Positions 1 through 7,374 of a stretch of 64,000 nucleotides of DNA are shown here, in pieces. Source of the DNA: Mycolicibacterium sp. MU0050. Lineage in GTDB: Bacteria > Actinomycetota > Actinomycetes > Mycobacteriales > Mycobacteriaceae. Position numbers and translations under genes: made by a program. How positions within the stretch are numbered: position 1 is the stretch's first letter; every line of letters starts with the position of its first letter. The notes beneath the pieces are model-generated. The model ran no database searches and had not been told where the DNA came from. It saw only the letters and a program-made list of their open reading frames with translations. The stretch covers positions 5,022,001 to 5,086,000 of the forward strand of contig NZ_OY726395.1 in assembly GCF_963378085.1 (NCBI RefSeq), written 5' to 3'.

Positions 1-66
1 CTCCTCGCAGGTGAATCCGAGGCGCTCGGCCAGCCCCTCGAAGGTGGGCGCACACAGATCAGACAT
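1..66 (-). CDS. 5' fragment of an unidentified protein (cut by window edge)
   Basis: An ATG at 66 on the minus strand opens a frame that stays open to the window edge, giving 22 residues (starting MSDLCAPTFEGLAERLGF). It overlaps the stop codon of the upstream gene by 8 nt (59-66), which indicates a translationally coupled pair. Too little is visible to name a family. The coupling suggests it works with the ferritin-like hydrolase before it. Confidence 0.55.
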   Translation of the reverse strand, partial: MSDLCAPTFEGLAERLGFTCEE

Positions 67-1012
67 CAGCGGCCTGCTTCCACTCGACCTTGTCCTGGGC
101 ATCGGCGGTGTACCACCGGGTGACGTCGTAGCCGGCGTCGTAGCGATCGAACCAGACCTGGGCCAGCGCCGGCAGCTTTTCGTGCGCGGGGTCGTGCCCC
201 GGGATCTGACTGCGAATCACCCCGACGACCGCGGCCAGCTGTTCCCGGATCGGCAGATGTCCGAACGCATTTCCGAACGGGCCGTCGTCGGGGACCTCGA
301 GGAACGGGAGCTTCTGCAGCAACGCCTTCTTGCGGCGCTGCATGCCGAAGGTGGAGATCGCGTCGACCTTCCGGTCCTCGACCGGGACGTAGGAGTTGAA
401 GTCGTCGCAGGCCATCTGGATGACCGACCACACGTGCTTGAAGACCGACGGCGCCACCCGCATCCGGTACCACGGGTCGTCGACGACCTCGTCGTAGATC
501 AGCAGCGCGGAACTGCGGTGCTCGACCTCCTCGACGAAATGCCACAGGAACAGCGAGGCCACCCTGTCGTCGCCGGCGGCGAACAACGTGTCGTCGTGGT
601 CGAGCATCAGCTTGAACACCGGGGTGAAGGTGGCCTCCAGGTCCGCGGTGTAGGCCAGCCGGTACTTCAGCGGCGTGTTGGCGGTCAAGTCGTCGTACGC
701 CGCGATCACCTTGTCGAAGGTGTCCTGGAGCTGCGGATGGGACTTGATCAGCGCCTTGGCGTGCTGGCGGTGCGCCATCGCGTGCTGGCCCTCCTGGCGC
801 ACGAACGCGTCGGCCTCCTCGGCGATGGCCGGGTCCTTGATCAGCGGCATGGCCTCGGTGATCATCCGGCCGATCATCTTCTCGAAGCCGATGGCCAGGA
901 AGGACACCGCGTTGGCCATGCCCGAGAACGCGGGATTGGCCTCGTTCCACAGAAACGGCACCGGGTGGCTCGCGAACGCGAACCGCATCTTGCGGACGAT
1001 CAGATCCGTCAT
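59..1012 (-). CDS. Metal-dependent hydrolase, PF10118 type (ferritin-like)
   Basis: A 317-residue all-helical protein rich in His, Glu and Asp pairs (for example RQEGQHAMAHRQH near residue 75 and HFVEEVEHRSS near residue 160). These are the di-metal ligand signature of the YbfQ/PF10118 predicted metal-dependent hydrolases, a ferritin-like fold common in mycobacteria and often encoded beside oxidoreductases. The substrate is unknown. The start is placed at the ATG at 1012, preceded by a GAGGGG-like ribosome site, rather than the longer in-frame reading to 1045. The next gene overlaps its stop, so the two form a transcription unit. A nested inverted repeat lies upstream at 1056-1089. Confidence 0.75.
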   Translation of the reverse strand: MTDLIVRKMRFAFASHPVPFLWNEANPAFSGMANAVSFLAIGFEKMIGRMITEAMPLIKDPAIAEEADAFVRQEGQHAMAHRQHAKALIKSHPQLQDTFDKVIAAYDDLTANTPLKYRLAYTADLEATFTPVFKLMLDHDDTLFAAGDDRVASLFLWHFVEEVEHRSSALLIYDEVVDDPWYRMRVAPSVFKHVWSVIQMACDDFNSYVPVEDRKVDAISTFGMQRRKKALLQKLPFLEVPDDGPFGNAFGHLPIREQLAAVVGVIRSQIPGHDPAHEKLPALAQVWFDRYDAGYDVTRWYTADAQDKVEWKQAADV

Positions 1013-1055
1013 AACCGACCCCTCATCGCGCGTTGCCCGTGGCAACGGTCATCAA

Positions 1056-1089
1056 CATACAACGAGACACTATGTCGTCTGACTGTATG
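1056..1089. promoter_or_regulatory. Candidate operator upstream of the PF10118 gene
   Basis: An outer CATACA (1056-1061) and TGTATG (1084-1089) flank an inner GACA-CTA-TGTC palindrome (1066-1076). The dyad lies between the PF10118 start and the end of the PIG-L gene, where the PF10118 promoter must be. The ATACA/TGTAT arms resemble those in front of the TetR gene at 8964. Operator function is inferred from symmetry only. Confidence 0.35.
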
Positions 1090-1124
1090 ATGACAAGAGC
1101 CCTGGGGGTCGGGTCTTACTGGGG

Positions 1125-1883
1125 TCAGTCACCCCAGCCCATCGAGAACACCTCGAACGTCGTCGCGTGCTCCACGCCCATCCGTTCCCCCGCCTGCCGG
1201 GACGCCTGCCCGAGGAATTCCGCGGGATCGAAGTGCTCCCAGCCCAGACCCTCGATGTAGGCGTGGTGCGCCCGCAACGAATCCACGCCCAGCTCAAAGG
1301 TTTCGGTGATGTCCACGCCGTGCCCGGCGTCCGGGGAACCGGCCGCCCAGACCTCCAACACGGCGTCCCACGGCTCCAGGTCGCCGGTGAGCTGATCGGC
1401 GAAGATCCATCGGTTGCCGGCGTCGCGGACCGCATCCAGCGTGGCCTTCCCGGTGGCGATGTGGTCGGCCTGGTTCAGCGCGCGGCCACCCCAGCCCTCG
1501 CGGAAGTTGTTGGTGATGACGATGTCGGGGCGGTGCCGCCGTACCTCTGCGGCGATCACCCGGCGCAGCGGCACACCATATTCCAGGACGCCGTCGGGTT
1601 GCCGGAGGAAGTCCACCACGTCCACGCCGACGATCCGGGCGGATTCCACCTGCTCGGCCTCCCGCTCCGGGCCGCATTGGGCTGGGTGCAGCCCGTCGAT
1701 GCCGGCCTCCCCGCTGGTCACCATGCAGTAGACGATGCGCTTGCCCTGCCGGGTCCAGCGCGCCACGGCCGCCGCGGCGCCGAATTCCATGTCGTCGGGG
1801 TGGGCGACCACGCACAGCGCGCTGTCCCAATCCTCGCGGACGGGTTGCAGAGCGGGCGCCGGACGATCATCACTGAGAGACAT
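1125..1883 (-). CDS. PIG-L/LmbE family deacetylase
   Basis: A 252-residue protein with the zinc-binding AHPDD motif at the N-terminus and a downstream QADH motif supplying the third ligand, both typical of the LmbE/PIG-L fold (MshB, Mca and relatives). Such enzymes hydrolyse N-acyl groups from amino sugars or amide conjugates. The substrate cannot be read from sequence. It is not obviously MshB or Mca, because no mycothiol gene is nearby. The ATG at 1883 is preferred; a TTG at 1919 in the same frame is possible. It is transcribed divergently from the MerR regulator at 1945, which may control it. Confidence 0.8.
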   Translation of the reverse strand: MSLSDDRPAPALQPVREDWDSALCVVAHPDDMEFGAAAAVARWTRQGKRIVYCMVTSGEAGIDGLHPAQCGPEREAEQVESARIVGVDVVDFLRQPDGVLEYGVPLRRVIAAEVRRHRPDIVITNNFREGWGGRALNQADHIATGKATLDAVRDAGNRWIFADQLTGDLEPWDAVLEVWAAGSPDAGHGVDITETFELGVDSLRAHHAYIEGLGWEHFDPAEFLGQASRQAGERMGVEHATTFEVFSMGWGD

Positions 1884-1944
1884 GCGGCGAGCATCCCACC
1901 GCTGCGGCAAAGTGATCAATTAACGCGGCCGACGAAGGAGCCCC

Positions 1945-2799
1945 ATGGCGACCCGATTGAGCATCGGCGAGTTCGCGACGGTGACACACCTGAGCGTTCG
2001 GACACTACGCCGGTATCACGACTCCGGACTGTTGGAACCGGCCTGGGTCGACGAGTTCAGCGGCTACCGCTACTACTCCGTGGAGCAGATCGCGACGGCG
2101 CAGGTGATACACCGGCTCCGCGAACTCGACGTGCCGTTGGCCGAGATCCGCGCGATCCTGGCGACCGACGACCCGCAGCAGCGCGCCGAGGTGATCGCGG
2201 GGCATCTACGCCGCGCCGAAGCCGAACTGGAGCGGGCCCGCGACTCCGTCGCCTCGCTACGCCGGTTGCTGCGGCCGGAACCCGCCGACATCCGCGTCGA
2301 GCTGCGGTCGATCCCGTCGCGCAAGGTCGCGCAGATCAGCGCGCGGGTACGGCTCGAGGATTCGCTGCGGTGGTTCTCGTCGGCGCTGGACGAATTGGAT
2401 GCCGAGTTCCCCACGTCGGAACGGCTCGGCCCGCCGGGCGGGCTGTACGACAACGAGTTGTTCAGCCACGGCGCCGGGCGAATGACCGTGTTCCGGCCGG
2501 TGCGCGATCCCCGCCGGGTCGGCCGCATCGGGATCGCCGACCTGCCACCGGCCGAACTCGCGGTCGTCGTCCACCCGGGCCCCCACGACGGCCTCGACGT
2601 CACCTATGGGCGGCTCGGGGCGTGGATTGTCAACCACGCGTTGGCGGTCGACGGCCCCGTCCATGAGACCTACCTGGTGGGACCACGCGACACCCCGGAC
2701 GCGGCACAGTGGCGAACCGAGATCGGCTGGCCGGTCTTTCGCCTGGCCGGGACCGCCGAGGGAGCACTCCCGTCGAGTGGTGCGCCGCCGACCGCGTAG
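1945..2799 (+). CDS. MerR-family regulator with GyrI-like effector domain
   Basis: A 284-residue protein. Residues 5-75 form a MerR winged helix (IGEFATVTHLSVRTLRRYHD, then a GYRYYS segment), followed by a helical linker of about 75-115. A C-terminal GyrI/AraC-type effector-binding domain follows (about 120-270). This is the BmrR-like layout of small-molecule-responsive MerR activators. The divergent PIG-L gene is the obvious candidate target. The ATG has a purine-rich site (GAAGGAG) 5-7 nt upstream. The inducer is unknown. Confidence 0.85.
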   Translation: MATRLSIGEFATVTHLSVRTLRRYHDSGLLEPAWVDEFSGYRYYSVEQIATAQVIHRLRELDVPLAEIRAILATDDPQQRAEVIAGHLRRAEAELERARDSVASLRRLLRPEPADIRVELRSIPSRKVAQISARVRLEDSLRWFSSALDELDAEFPTSERLGPPGGLYDNELFSHGAGRMTVFRPVRDPRRVGRIGIADLPPAELAVVVHPGPHDGLDVTYGRLGAWIVNHALAVDGPVHETYLVGPRDTPDAAQWRTEIGWPVFRLAGTAEGALPSSGAPPTA

Positions 2800-2804
2800 C
2801 GCCG

Positions 2805-3167
2805 TCAGGGTTCGATCACCAAGCGGGCGATGAGCGCGCCGTCGAGAACGAACCGGAAGTGCAAATCGGCCACTCCGCCGGGGAAGTCGCCCTCCAGGTG
2901 GGCGGTGACGTCGTAGCTTTCCGGGCCGTTCTGGGTGGAGCCGGTGAACTCGGTGGTGTAGGTGTATTCGCTGGCCGCTCTACCCAGCCAGGCCGCGATC
3001 TGCTGTCGTCCGCGGTAGGTCCGGCCCTCGTCGGTGACGACGGCGTCGGCGGTGAAAGCGGCGAGCGCACTCGTCGCGTCGCGGGCCAACTGGGCGGCCA
3101 AGTAAGCAGTAATCACGGGCGGCAACGCGGCCCCCGGAACCTGAACCGTGGTCTTGTCGATGGTCAT
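2805..3167 (-). CDS. SnoaL-like / NTF2-fold protein
   Basis: A 120-residue single-domain protein with the alpha+beta cone pattern of the SnoaL/NTF2 superfamily (an N-terminal helix with YLAAQLARDATSA, then FTADAVVTDEGRTYRGR). Members are small enzymes (isomerases, cyclases, hydratases) or ligand binders, and no catalytic assignment is possible here. It converges on the MerR gene with a 5-nt gap. Upstream is a 300-bp gene-poor stretch. Confidence 0.75.
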   Translation of the reverse strand: MTIDKTTVQVPGAALPPVITAYLAAQLARDATSALAAFTADAVVTDEGRTYRGRQQIAAWLGRAASEYTYTTEFTGSTQNGPESYDVTAHLEGDFPGGVADLHFRFVLDGALIARLVIEP

Positions 3168-3260
3168 GACTCCACGGTGTGGTCTCCCCCTGGGGGAGGG
3201 TCAACCGCGGTCGCCGAGCGCCCCAGGTCCTGGCTCCCCCACCCCACTCGATTGCGGCCC

Positions 3261-3369
3261 GTCACCCATCGTTGACAACTATCCACAAGGGGGTGGCGGC
3301 CGGCCGCCCGGCGCACCGGGCGTAGTCGCACCCGAGTAGTCCTGTGGACAACCGTCACCCAAAGTTGAC
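3261..3369. repeat. Gene-free stretch with direct repeats and two DnaA-box-like sites
   Basis: Between the SnoaL gene and the crotonase gene (3168-3467) I see no convincing gene. A 16-nt direct repeat occurs at 3261-3276 and 3354-3369 (GTCACCCA-NN-GTTGAC, 14 of 16 identical). Between the copies are two sites resembling the actinobacterial DnaA box: CTATCCACA at 3279-3287 and, inverted, TGTGGACAA at 3343-3351 (reverse complement TTGTCCACA). Whether DnaA binds is unknown. The sequence fits an operator or a DnaA-titration site better than an origin, since no dnaA/dnaN genes are nearby. Confidence 0.4.
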
Positions 3370-3467
3370 GTGCGCCAATCGAAAGGGGCCGGAGAGAGGC
3401 GCGCGACGGAACCGCGGGGGCGATGCGCGTGGTGGTGCTGTTCGTCCCCGCCACACCCGCAAACCGC

Positions 3468-4301
3468 TCAGAGCCGGCCGTCGATCCGCAGCGCCGGGTG
3501 CACCCAGTCCGGTGAGCGCCGCTCCTTGAACGCCATGAAGCCCTCGATGGACTCGGGCGTACCCAGGCTGGCCTGCATGCCGATCCGGTCGTAGAGGCCC
3601 AAGTAGTTGTCCAGGCTGGACTTGACCACGGTGCGGGCGCCCGGCGCGGTGCGGCAGCACTGCGCGAGCACCTCGCGCGCCGCGTCGTGCAACTCGTCGT
3701 GCGGGACCACCCGGGCGACCATGCCCCAGTCCAGCGCCTCCTTCGCCGACAGGGTGCGCCCGGTGAACATCAGGTCGCGGGTCCGCACCGGCCCGATGAG
3801 CCGCGCGAGCATCTGGCTGTAGTAGGTGTCGGCGATGCCCCGGTAGAGCTCCGGCACCCGGAAGGTGGCCCGTTCGCTGACGACGGCCATATCCGCGCAC
3901 AGGGCGATCTGCAGGCCGCCGCCCTGGCACAACCCGTTGACGGCCGCGACGACGGGCTTCGCCGACTGCCGCAGGGTGTCGAACGGCAGCGCATCCATCC
4001 CCAGCGCGTTGCCGAACGTCAGCCAGTTGTCGTCGCCGCCGCCGCCCATGTCACCGCCGGGCGCGAACACGTCGCCGGCACCGGTGATCAGCAACCCGGC
4101 CAGGTCGGGGTCGGTCCCCACGTGGTTGACGGCGTACTTGATGCCGAAGTACATCGCCGGGGTCATCGCGTTGCGAGCCTCGGGCCGATCCAGCGTGCAG
4201 ATCCCGAACGGGCCCTCCCGGTCGAAACGAAGGAACTTCGTCCCGAGCCAGTCGCCTTCCGGCGGCCGCGGACCCTGTTGCCCCGCAGCCGATTCGGTCA
4301 T
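3468..4301 (-). CDS. Enoyl-CoA hydratase/isomerase (crotonase) family
   Basis: A 277-residue crotonase-fold protein. It shows the N-terminal LDRPEARNAMT segment, an oxyanion-hole region (APGGDMGG near residue 83), the second oxyanion segment around VNGLCQGGGLQIALCAD, and a C-terminal helix region. The reaction (hydration, isomerisation or hydrolysis of an acyl-CoA) cannot be fixed. It is the last gene of a six-gene minus-strand operon (Rieske, NTF2, NTF2, P450, SDR, crotonase). Its start overlaps the SDR stop by 4 nt, so it is probably translationally coupled. Confidence 0.85.
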   Translation of the reverse strand: MTESAAGQQGPRPPEGDWLGTKFLRFDREGPFGICTLDRPEARNAMTPAMYFGIKYAVNHVGTDPDLAGLLITGAGDVFAPGGDMGGGGDDNWLTFGNALGMDALPFDTLRQSAKPVVAAVNGLCQGGGLQIALCADMAVVSERATFRVPELYRGIADTYYSQMLARLIGPVRTRDLMFTGRTLSAKEALDWGMVARVVPHDELHDAAREVLAQCCRTAPGARTVVKSSLDNYLGLYDRIGMQASLGTPESIEGFMAFKERRSPDWVHPALRIDGRL

Positions 4302-5053
4302 GTGCGCCGACCCCCGTTCACGCCGATGATCTGTCCTGTCACGTAGGAGGACTCATCTTGGCACAGGAAGATGGCGGCGTTGGCGATGTCCTCCGGGCGG
4401 CCCGCCCGGCGCACCGGGGTGATCTTCGCGAAGTGCTCCAGGGAGGCGGTGAACCGCCCTTCGGCGATGGCCTTCTCGAGCATCGGGGTCACCACCATGC
4501 CGGGCGGGATGGTGTTGACGGTGATTCCCTTGGGCCCCAACTCGAGTGCCAAGGCCTTGGTGAAGCCGATGACGCCGGACTTGGAGCTGACGTAGGCGGC
4601 CATCTGGGACTGCCCGCCCTGGGCACTGGACGAGGAGATGTTGACGATGCGGCCCCAGGCCGCATCCAGCATGTCCGGCAGCACCTCCTGGGTGCAGATG
4701 AACGGTCCACGCAGGTTGACCGCCATCACCCGATCCCATTGCTCGTCGGTGATCTCGGCGAACTTGCCGAACTGTTCGATGCCGGCGTTGTTGACCAGGA
4801 TCAGCACCGGCCCGAGGTCCGCGCGCACCTGTTCGACGGCCGCCTGGACCTGGCCGCGGTCCGAGACGTCCACGGTGTAGCCGCGGACGGTGCCGCCGCG
4901 CTCCCGTAATCGGGCCACCTCGGCGGTCAGCTGCTCGCCGTCGAGATCGAACACGGCGACCTTGGTGCCGCGTTCGACGAGCGCTTCGGCGATTGCCAGG
5001 CCAAGACCCTGCGCGCCGCCGGTGACAATGGCGGTGGTTCCTTCAAACGGCAT
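4298..5053 (-). CDS. Short-chain dehydrogenase/reductase
   Basis: A 251-residue classical SDR. It has a Rossmann TGGAQGLG motif near residue 11, NNAGIE near 89, a catalytic Ser in the INISSSSAQ segment, and YVSSKSGV carrying the Tyr-x3-Lys pair. It ends with the usual GQIIGVNGG tail. It probably oxidises or reduces a hydroxyl/keto group on the substrate handled by the P450 and Rieske enzymes of the same operon. The gene starts 3 nt after the P450 stop and overlaps the crotonase start. Confidence 0.88.
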   Translation of the reverse strand: MPFEGTTAIVTGGAQGLGLAIAEALVERGTKVAVFDLDGEQLTAEVARLRERGGTVRGYTVDVSDRGQVQAAVEQVRADLGPVLILVNNAGIEQFGKFAEITDEQWDRVMAVNLRGPFICTQEVLPDMLDAAWGRIVNISSSSAQGGQSQMAAYVSSKSGVIGFTKALALELGPKGITVNTIPPGMVVTPMLEKAIAEGRFTASLEHFAKITPVRRAGRPEDIANAAIFLCQDESSYVTGQIIGVNGGRRT

Positions 5054-5056
5054 GTG

Positions 5057-6349
5057 TCAGTGGCTTTCTGGGGTGAACCCGATGTGCAGCTTGGTGAGGC
5101 CGCGCAGGATGAACGTGGGCAGATACCGGTAGCGGCGCGCGCCGGCCGGGCCGTGCTGGTCCTCGTCGATCCAGATGTCGGCGGTCCGGTCGAACAACCG
5201 GTTGAGGCTGACCATGGCCTCCGCGCGTGCCAGCGGAGCACCCGGGCAACTGTGCGGTCCTCGCCCGAAGGCGATGTGTTGCCGCGCATTCGGGCGTTTC
5301 AGATCGAACGTGTCGGGGTCGGAGAACCGGCGCGGATCGCGGTTGGCCGCGGCGTTGTTCAGCATCACCGTGGTTCCGGCCGGCAGGTCGACCCCGCCGA
5401 CGGTGACGGGCACCTTGCTCAACCGGAAGTCACCCCGGATCGGGCTCTCGAACCGCAGGGCCTCCTCGACGAAGCCGGGGATCAGGCTGCGGTCGGCGCG
5501 CAGCGTCGCTTGCAGCTCGGCGTCCTCGGCGATCATCATCACCGCGGTGCTCAGCAACCGCACCGTGGTCTCCTGCCCGGCCGCGAACAGGTTGGCCGCC
5601 ACGCAGACGACGTCGAGGACCGGCGGGGTGCTGCCGTCGGGGAACAGCGCCGTCGCCAGGCCGGTCAGCACGTCGTCGCGCGGGTTCTCCCGGCGTTCGG
5701 TGATGTAGTCGGTGAACTTGCCGTACAGGTACTCCAGCGGCGAATGATGCATCGCGTCGCCACCGCTGCTGCCGATCGTGCCCGTCGAGGTCAACAACCG
5801 GGCCCGGAAGTCCTCGTGGTCGGACTCGGGCACGCCCAGCAGGTCGGCGATCACCAGCATGGCGAACGGGTTGCCGAAATCGCCGACCAACTCGCAGGTT
5901 CCATCGGTCAACGCCTCGTCGTACTGGCGATCCGCCAGCCGCCACATGAACTCCTCGTTCTCCTTGAGGCGCTTCGGAGTGATCATCCGCGACAACAGCG
6001 CCCGGTGATCGGTGTGCAGCGGCGGATCCAGGGTGGGCAGCTGATCGTTGAAGGGCAGCTTGTCGCGATGCTCGGCGATCAGGTCCGAGATGTCATCGCC
6101 CTCCAGCGGCACCGGGAAACCCGGGAACGGTCCGGTAACCGCGGTGCACGACGAGAACCGCTCGTTGTCGTTGTAGACCGCCACGGCCTCGTCGTAGCCG
6201 GTGATCATCACGACGTCGTGGTGCGGCTCCCGGCGTACCGGGCATTCCTCGCGCAGCGCCGCGAGGTAGTCGTACGGGTCGTGGAGCAGCGTGTTGTCGG
6301 TGAAGAAGTCAACGGCGTCGACGTCGAAACCCACGCGCTGGTCGGTCAC
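5057..6349 (-). CDS. Cytochrome P450
   Basis: A 430-residue soluble bacterial P450. It has the I-helix AGQET oxygen-activation motif at residues 257-261, the ExxR pair at 296-299, and the heme loop FGRGPHSCPG with the thiolate Cys at 368. Length and motifs are complete. No ferredoxin or reductase gene is in this operon, so electrons must come from elsewhere, perhaps from the redox genes at 31-32.8 kb or from another locus. It starts 4 nt inside the upstream NTF2-like gene. The substrate is unknown; the operon context points to hydroxylation of a lipid, steroid-like or cyclic hydrocarbon. Confidence 0.93.
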   Translation of the reverse strand: MTDQRVGFDVDAVDFFTDNTLLHDPYDYLAALREECPVRREPHHDVVMITGYDEAVAVYNDNERFSSCTAVTGPFPGFPVPLEGDDISDLIAEHRDKLPFNDQLPTLDPPLHTDHRALLSRMITPKRLKENEEFMWRLADRQYDEALTDGTCELVGDFGNPFAMLVIADLLGVPESDHEDFRARLLTSTGTIGSSGGDAMHHSPLEYLYGKFTDYITERRENPRDDVLTGLATALFPDGSTPPVLDVVCVAANLFAAGQETTVRLLSTAVMMIAEDAELQATLRADRSLIPGFVEEALRFESPIRGDFRLSKVPVTVGGVDLPAGTTVMLNNAAANRDPRRFSDPDTFDLKRPNARQHIAFGRGPHSCPGAPLARAEAMVSLNRLFDRTADIWIDEDQHGPAGARRYRYLPTFILRGLTKLHIGFTPESH

Positions 6350-6810
6350 TTACTCTCCTCGGCGTTCTCGAAGCTGGGAATCGCCGCCGGATCCGGCAGC
6401 TCCATCTGCAAATACACGGCCATCGCGGTGATCTTGTCCGAAGCGTTGAACTCATAGACCGAGGCGGTGTTCACGACGCTGCTGAAATCGCCGATCCGGC
6501 TGCGTTCCTCGAGTTCGAGGAAGATCACGTCACCCGCCTCGCTGATGCGCCGGAACGAACAATCCCAATCCGAGGACTTCGCCCAGTTGGTCAGGAACTC
6601 GGTGTATTCGGCCCAGTTCATCACCTCCTTGAACGGTCCGACGCGCACGAAGCCGTCGACGGCGATCAGTTCGGCCAGCGGCGCCCAGCTCTCGACCGTG
6701 AAGTCGGGCTGCTTGGCGGCGTCCACCAACGCCTTCATGGTCTTGCTGTACTCCAGTACCGCCCGCAACCGCCCGGTGGCCTGCCCGATCGCGTCGTCGA
6801 TGGTGATCAC
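6346..6810 (-). CDS. NTF2-like/SnoaL-type protein (second of a pair)
   Basis: A 154-residue protein with an N-terminal helical segment, then an NTF2-like cone of alternating strands (WAPLAELIAVDGFVRVGPF, DWDCSFRRISEAGDVIFLELEERS). The domain is seen in small hydratases, isomerases and ketosteroid isomerase-like enzymes. No catalytic residue is assigned. It overlaps its neighbours by 4 nt on both sides, so it is locked into the Rieske-P450 operon. The adjacent upstream gene encodes another NTF2-like protein, and the two may form a heteromer or handle consecutive intermediates. Confidence 0.7.
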   Translation of the reverse strand: MITIDDAIGQATGRLRAVLEYSKTMKALVDAAKQPDFTVESWAPLAELIAVDGFVRVGPFKEVMNWAEYTEFLTNWAKSSDWDCSFRRISEAGDVIFLELEERSRIGDFSSVVNTASVYEFNASDKITAMAVYLQMELPDPAAIPSFENAEESK

Positions 6811-7331
6811 ACCGAGATCCCGGCGGCGGCGAGGGTGCGCTCCAGGGCCTCGACGTACTCACTGGTGCCGTTGAACGGTCCGTGCACGCCGATCGCCACG
6901 TCGAGGAACGTGCTGTACTCGTCGTTGACGTGCGTCTCCCACCGGGTCAGCTCCCCGTCATCATTCGTCAGGATGAAGCTGTAGGAGTAAAAGCCCATCT
7001 TCACACCGTCTTTGGTGTGTCCCTCCCAGCGCGTCTTCATGGTCACACCGTTGCTGGCGGGCCAGTAGTCGAAGCTGGCCGGCTTCCAGTCCGGGAAGGT
7101 CAGCGAATAGGCCTTGGCCTCCATGGTGGAGGCCCGCGCGGTGTCGGTGGGAAACTCGGTGAACGGGAACACCTGATCGCCGGTGAAGTACGGCGACACG
7201 TACACGCCGTCGGCGGCGAACTTCCACGCCTCGGCGAAGGCGGCGCCGTCCTTGACGCCCTCACTCAGGTAGGCGTCGCGGTAGGCCTCCGCCATCCGGG
7301 TGTGGTGGGCCAAGCGTTCTTCGAGATTCAT
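6807..7331 (-). CDS. NTF2-like/SnoaL-type protein (first of a pair)
   Basis: A 174-residue protein with an NTF2-like layout: helix (RMAEAYRDAYLS), a region rich in aromatic residues (YVSPYFTGDQVFPF), then antiparallel strands (TMKTRWEGHTKDG, GFYSYSFILTND). It is distinct in sequence from its downstream neighbour though of the same fold. It lies 43 bp downstream of the Rieske oxygenase gene and overlaps the next gene by 4 nt. A role in processing the oxygenated product is inferred from context only. Confidence 0.7.
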   Translation of the reverse strand: MNLEERLAHHTRMAEAYRDAYLSEGVKDGAAFAEAWKFAADGVYVSPYFTGDQVFPFTEFPTDTARASTMEAKAYSLTFPDWKPASFDYWPASNGVTMKTRWEGHTKDGVKMGFYSYSFILTNDDGELTRWETHVNDEYSTFLDVAIGVHGPFNGTSEYVEALERTLAAAGISV

Positions 7332-7374
7332 ACGGGGTGTCTTCCTTGTCGGGGTCAGGGATTGGCGGTTGGTG

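Noticed and set aside
11..2666. Long plus-strand open frames antisense to the PF10118 and PIG-L genes
   Set aside because: They have low-complexity Arg/Gly/Val-rich products with no family features and mirror the real minus-strand genes; typical high-GC shadow frames.
3164..3454. Minus-strand 96-codon frame in the gene-free gap
   Set aside because: It covers the DnaA-box-like repeats, has Arg/Pro-rich composition and no recognisable domain; better explained as non-coding.
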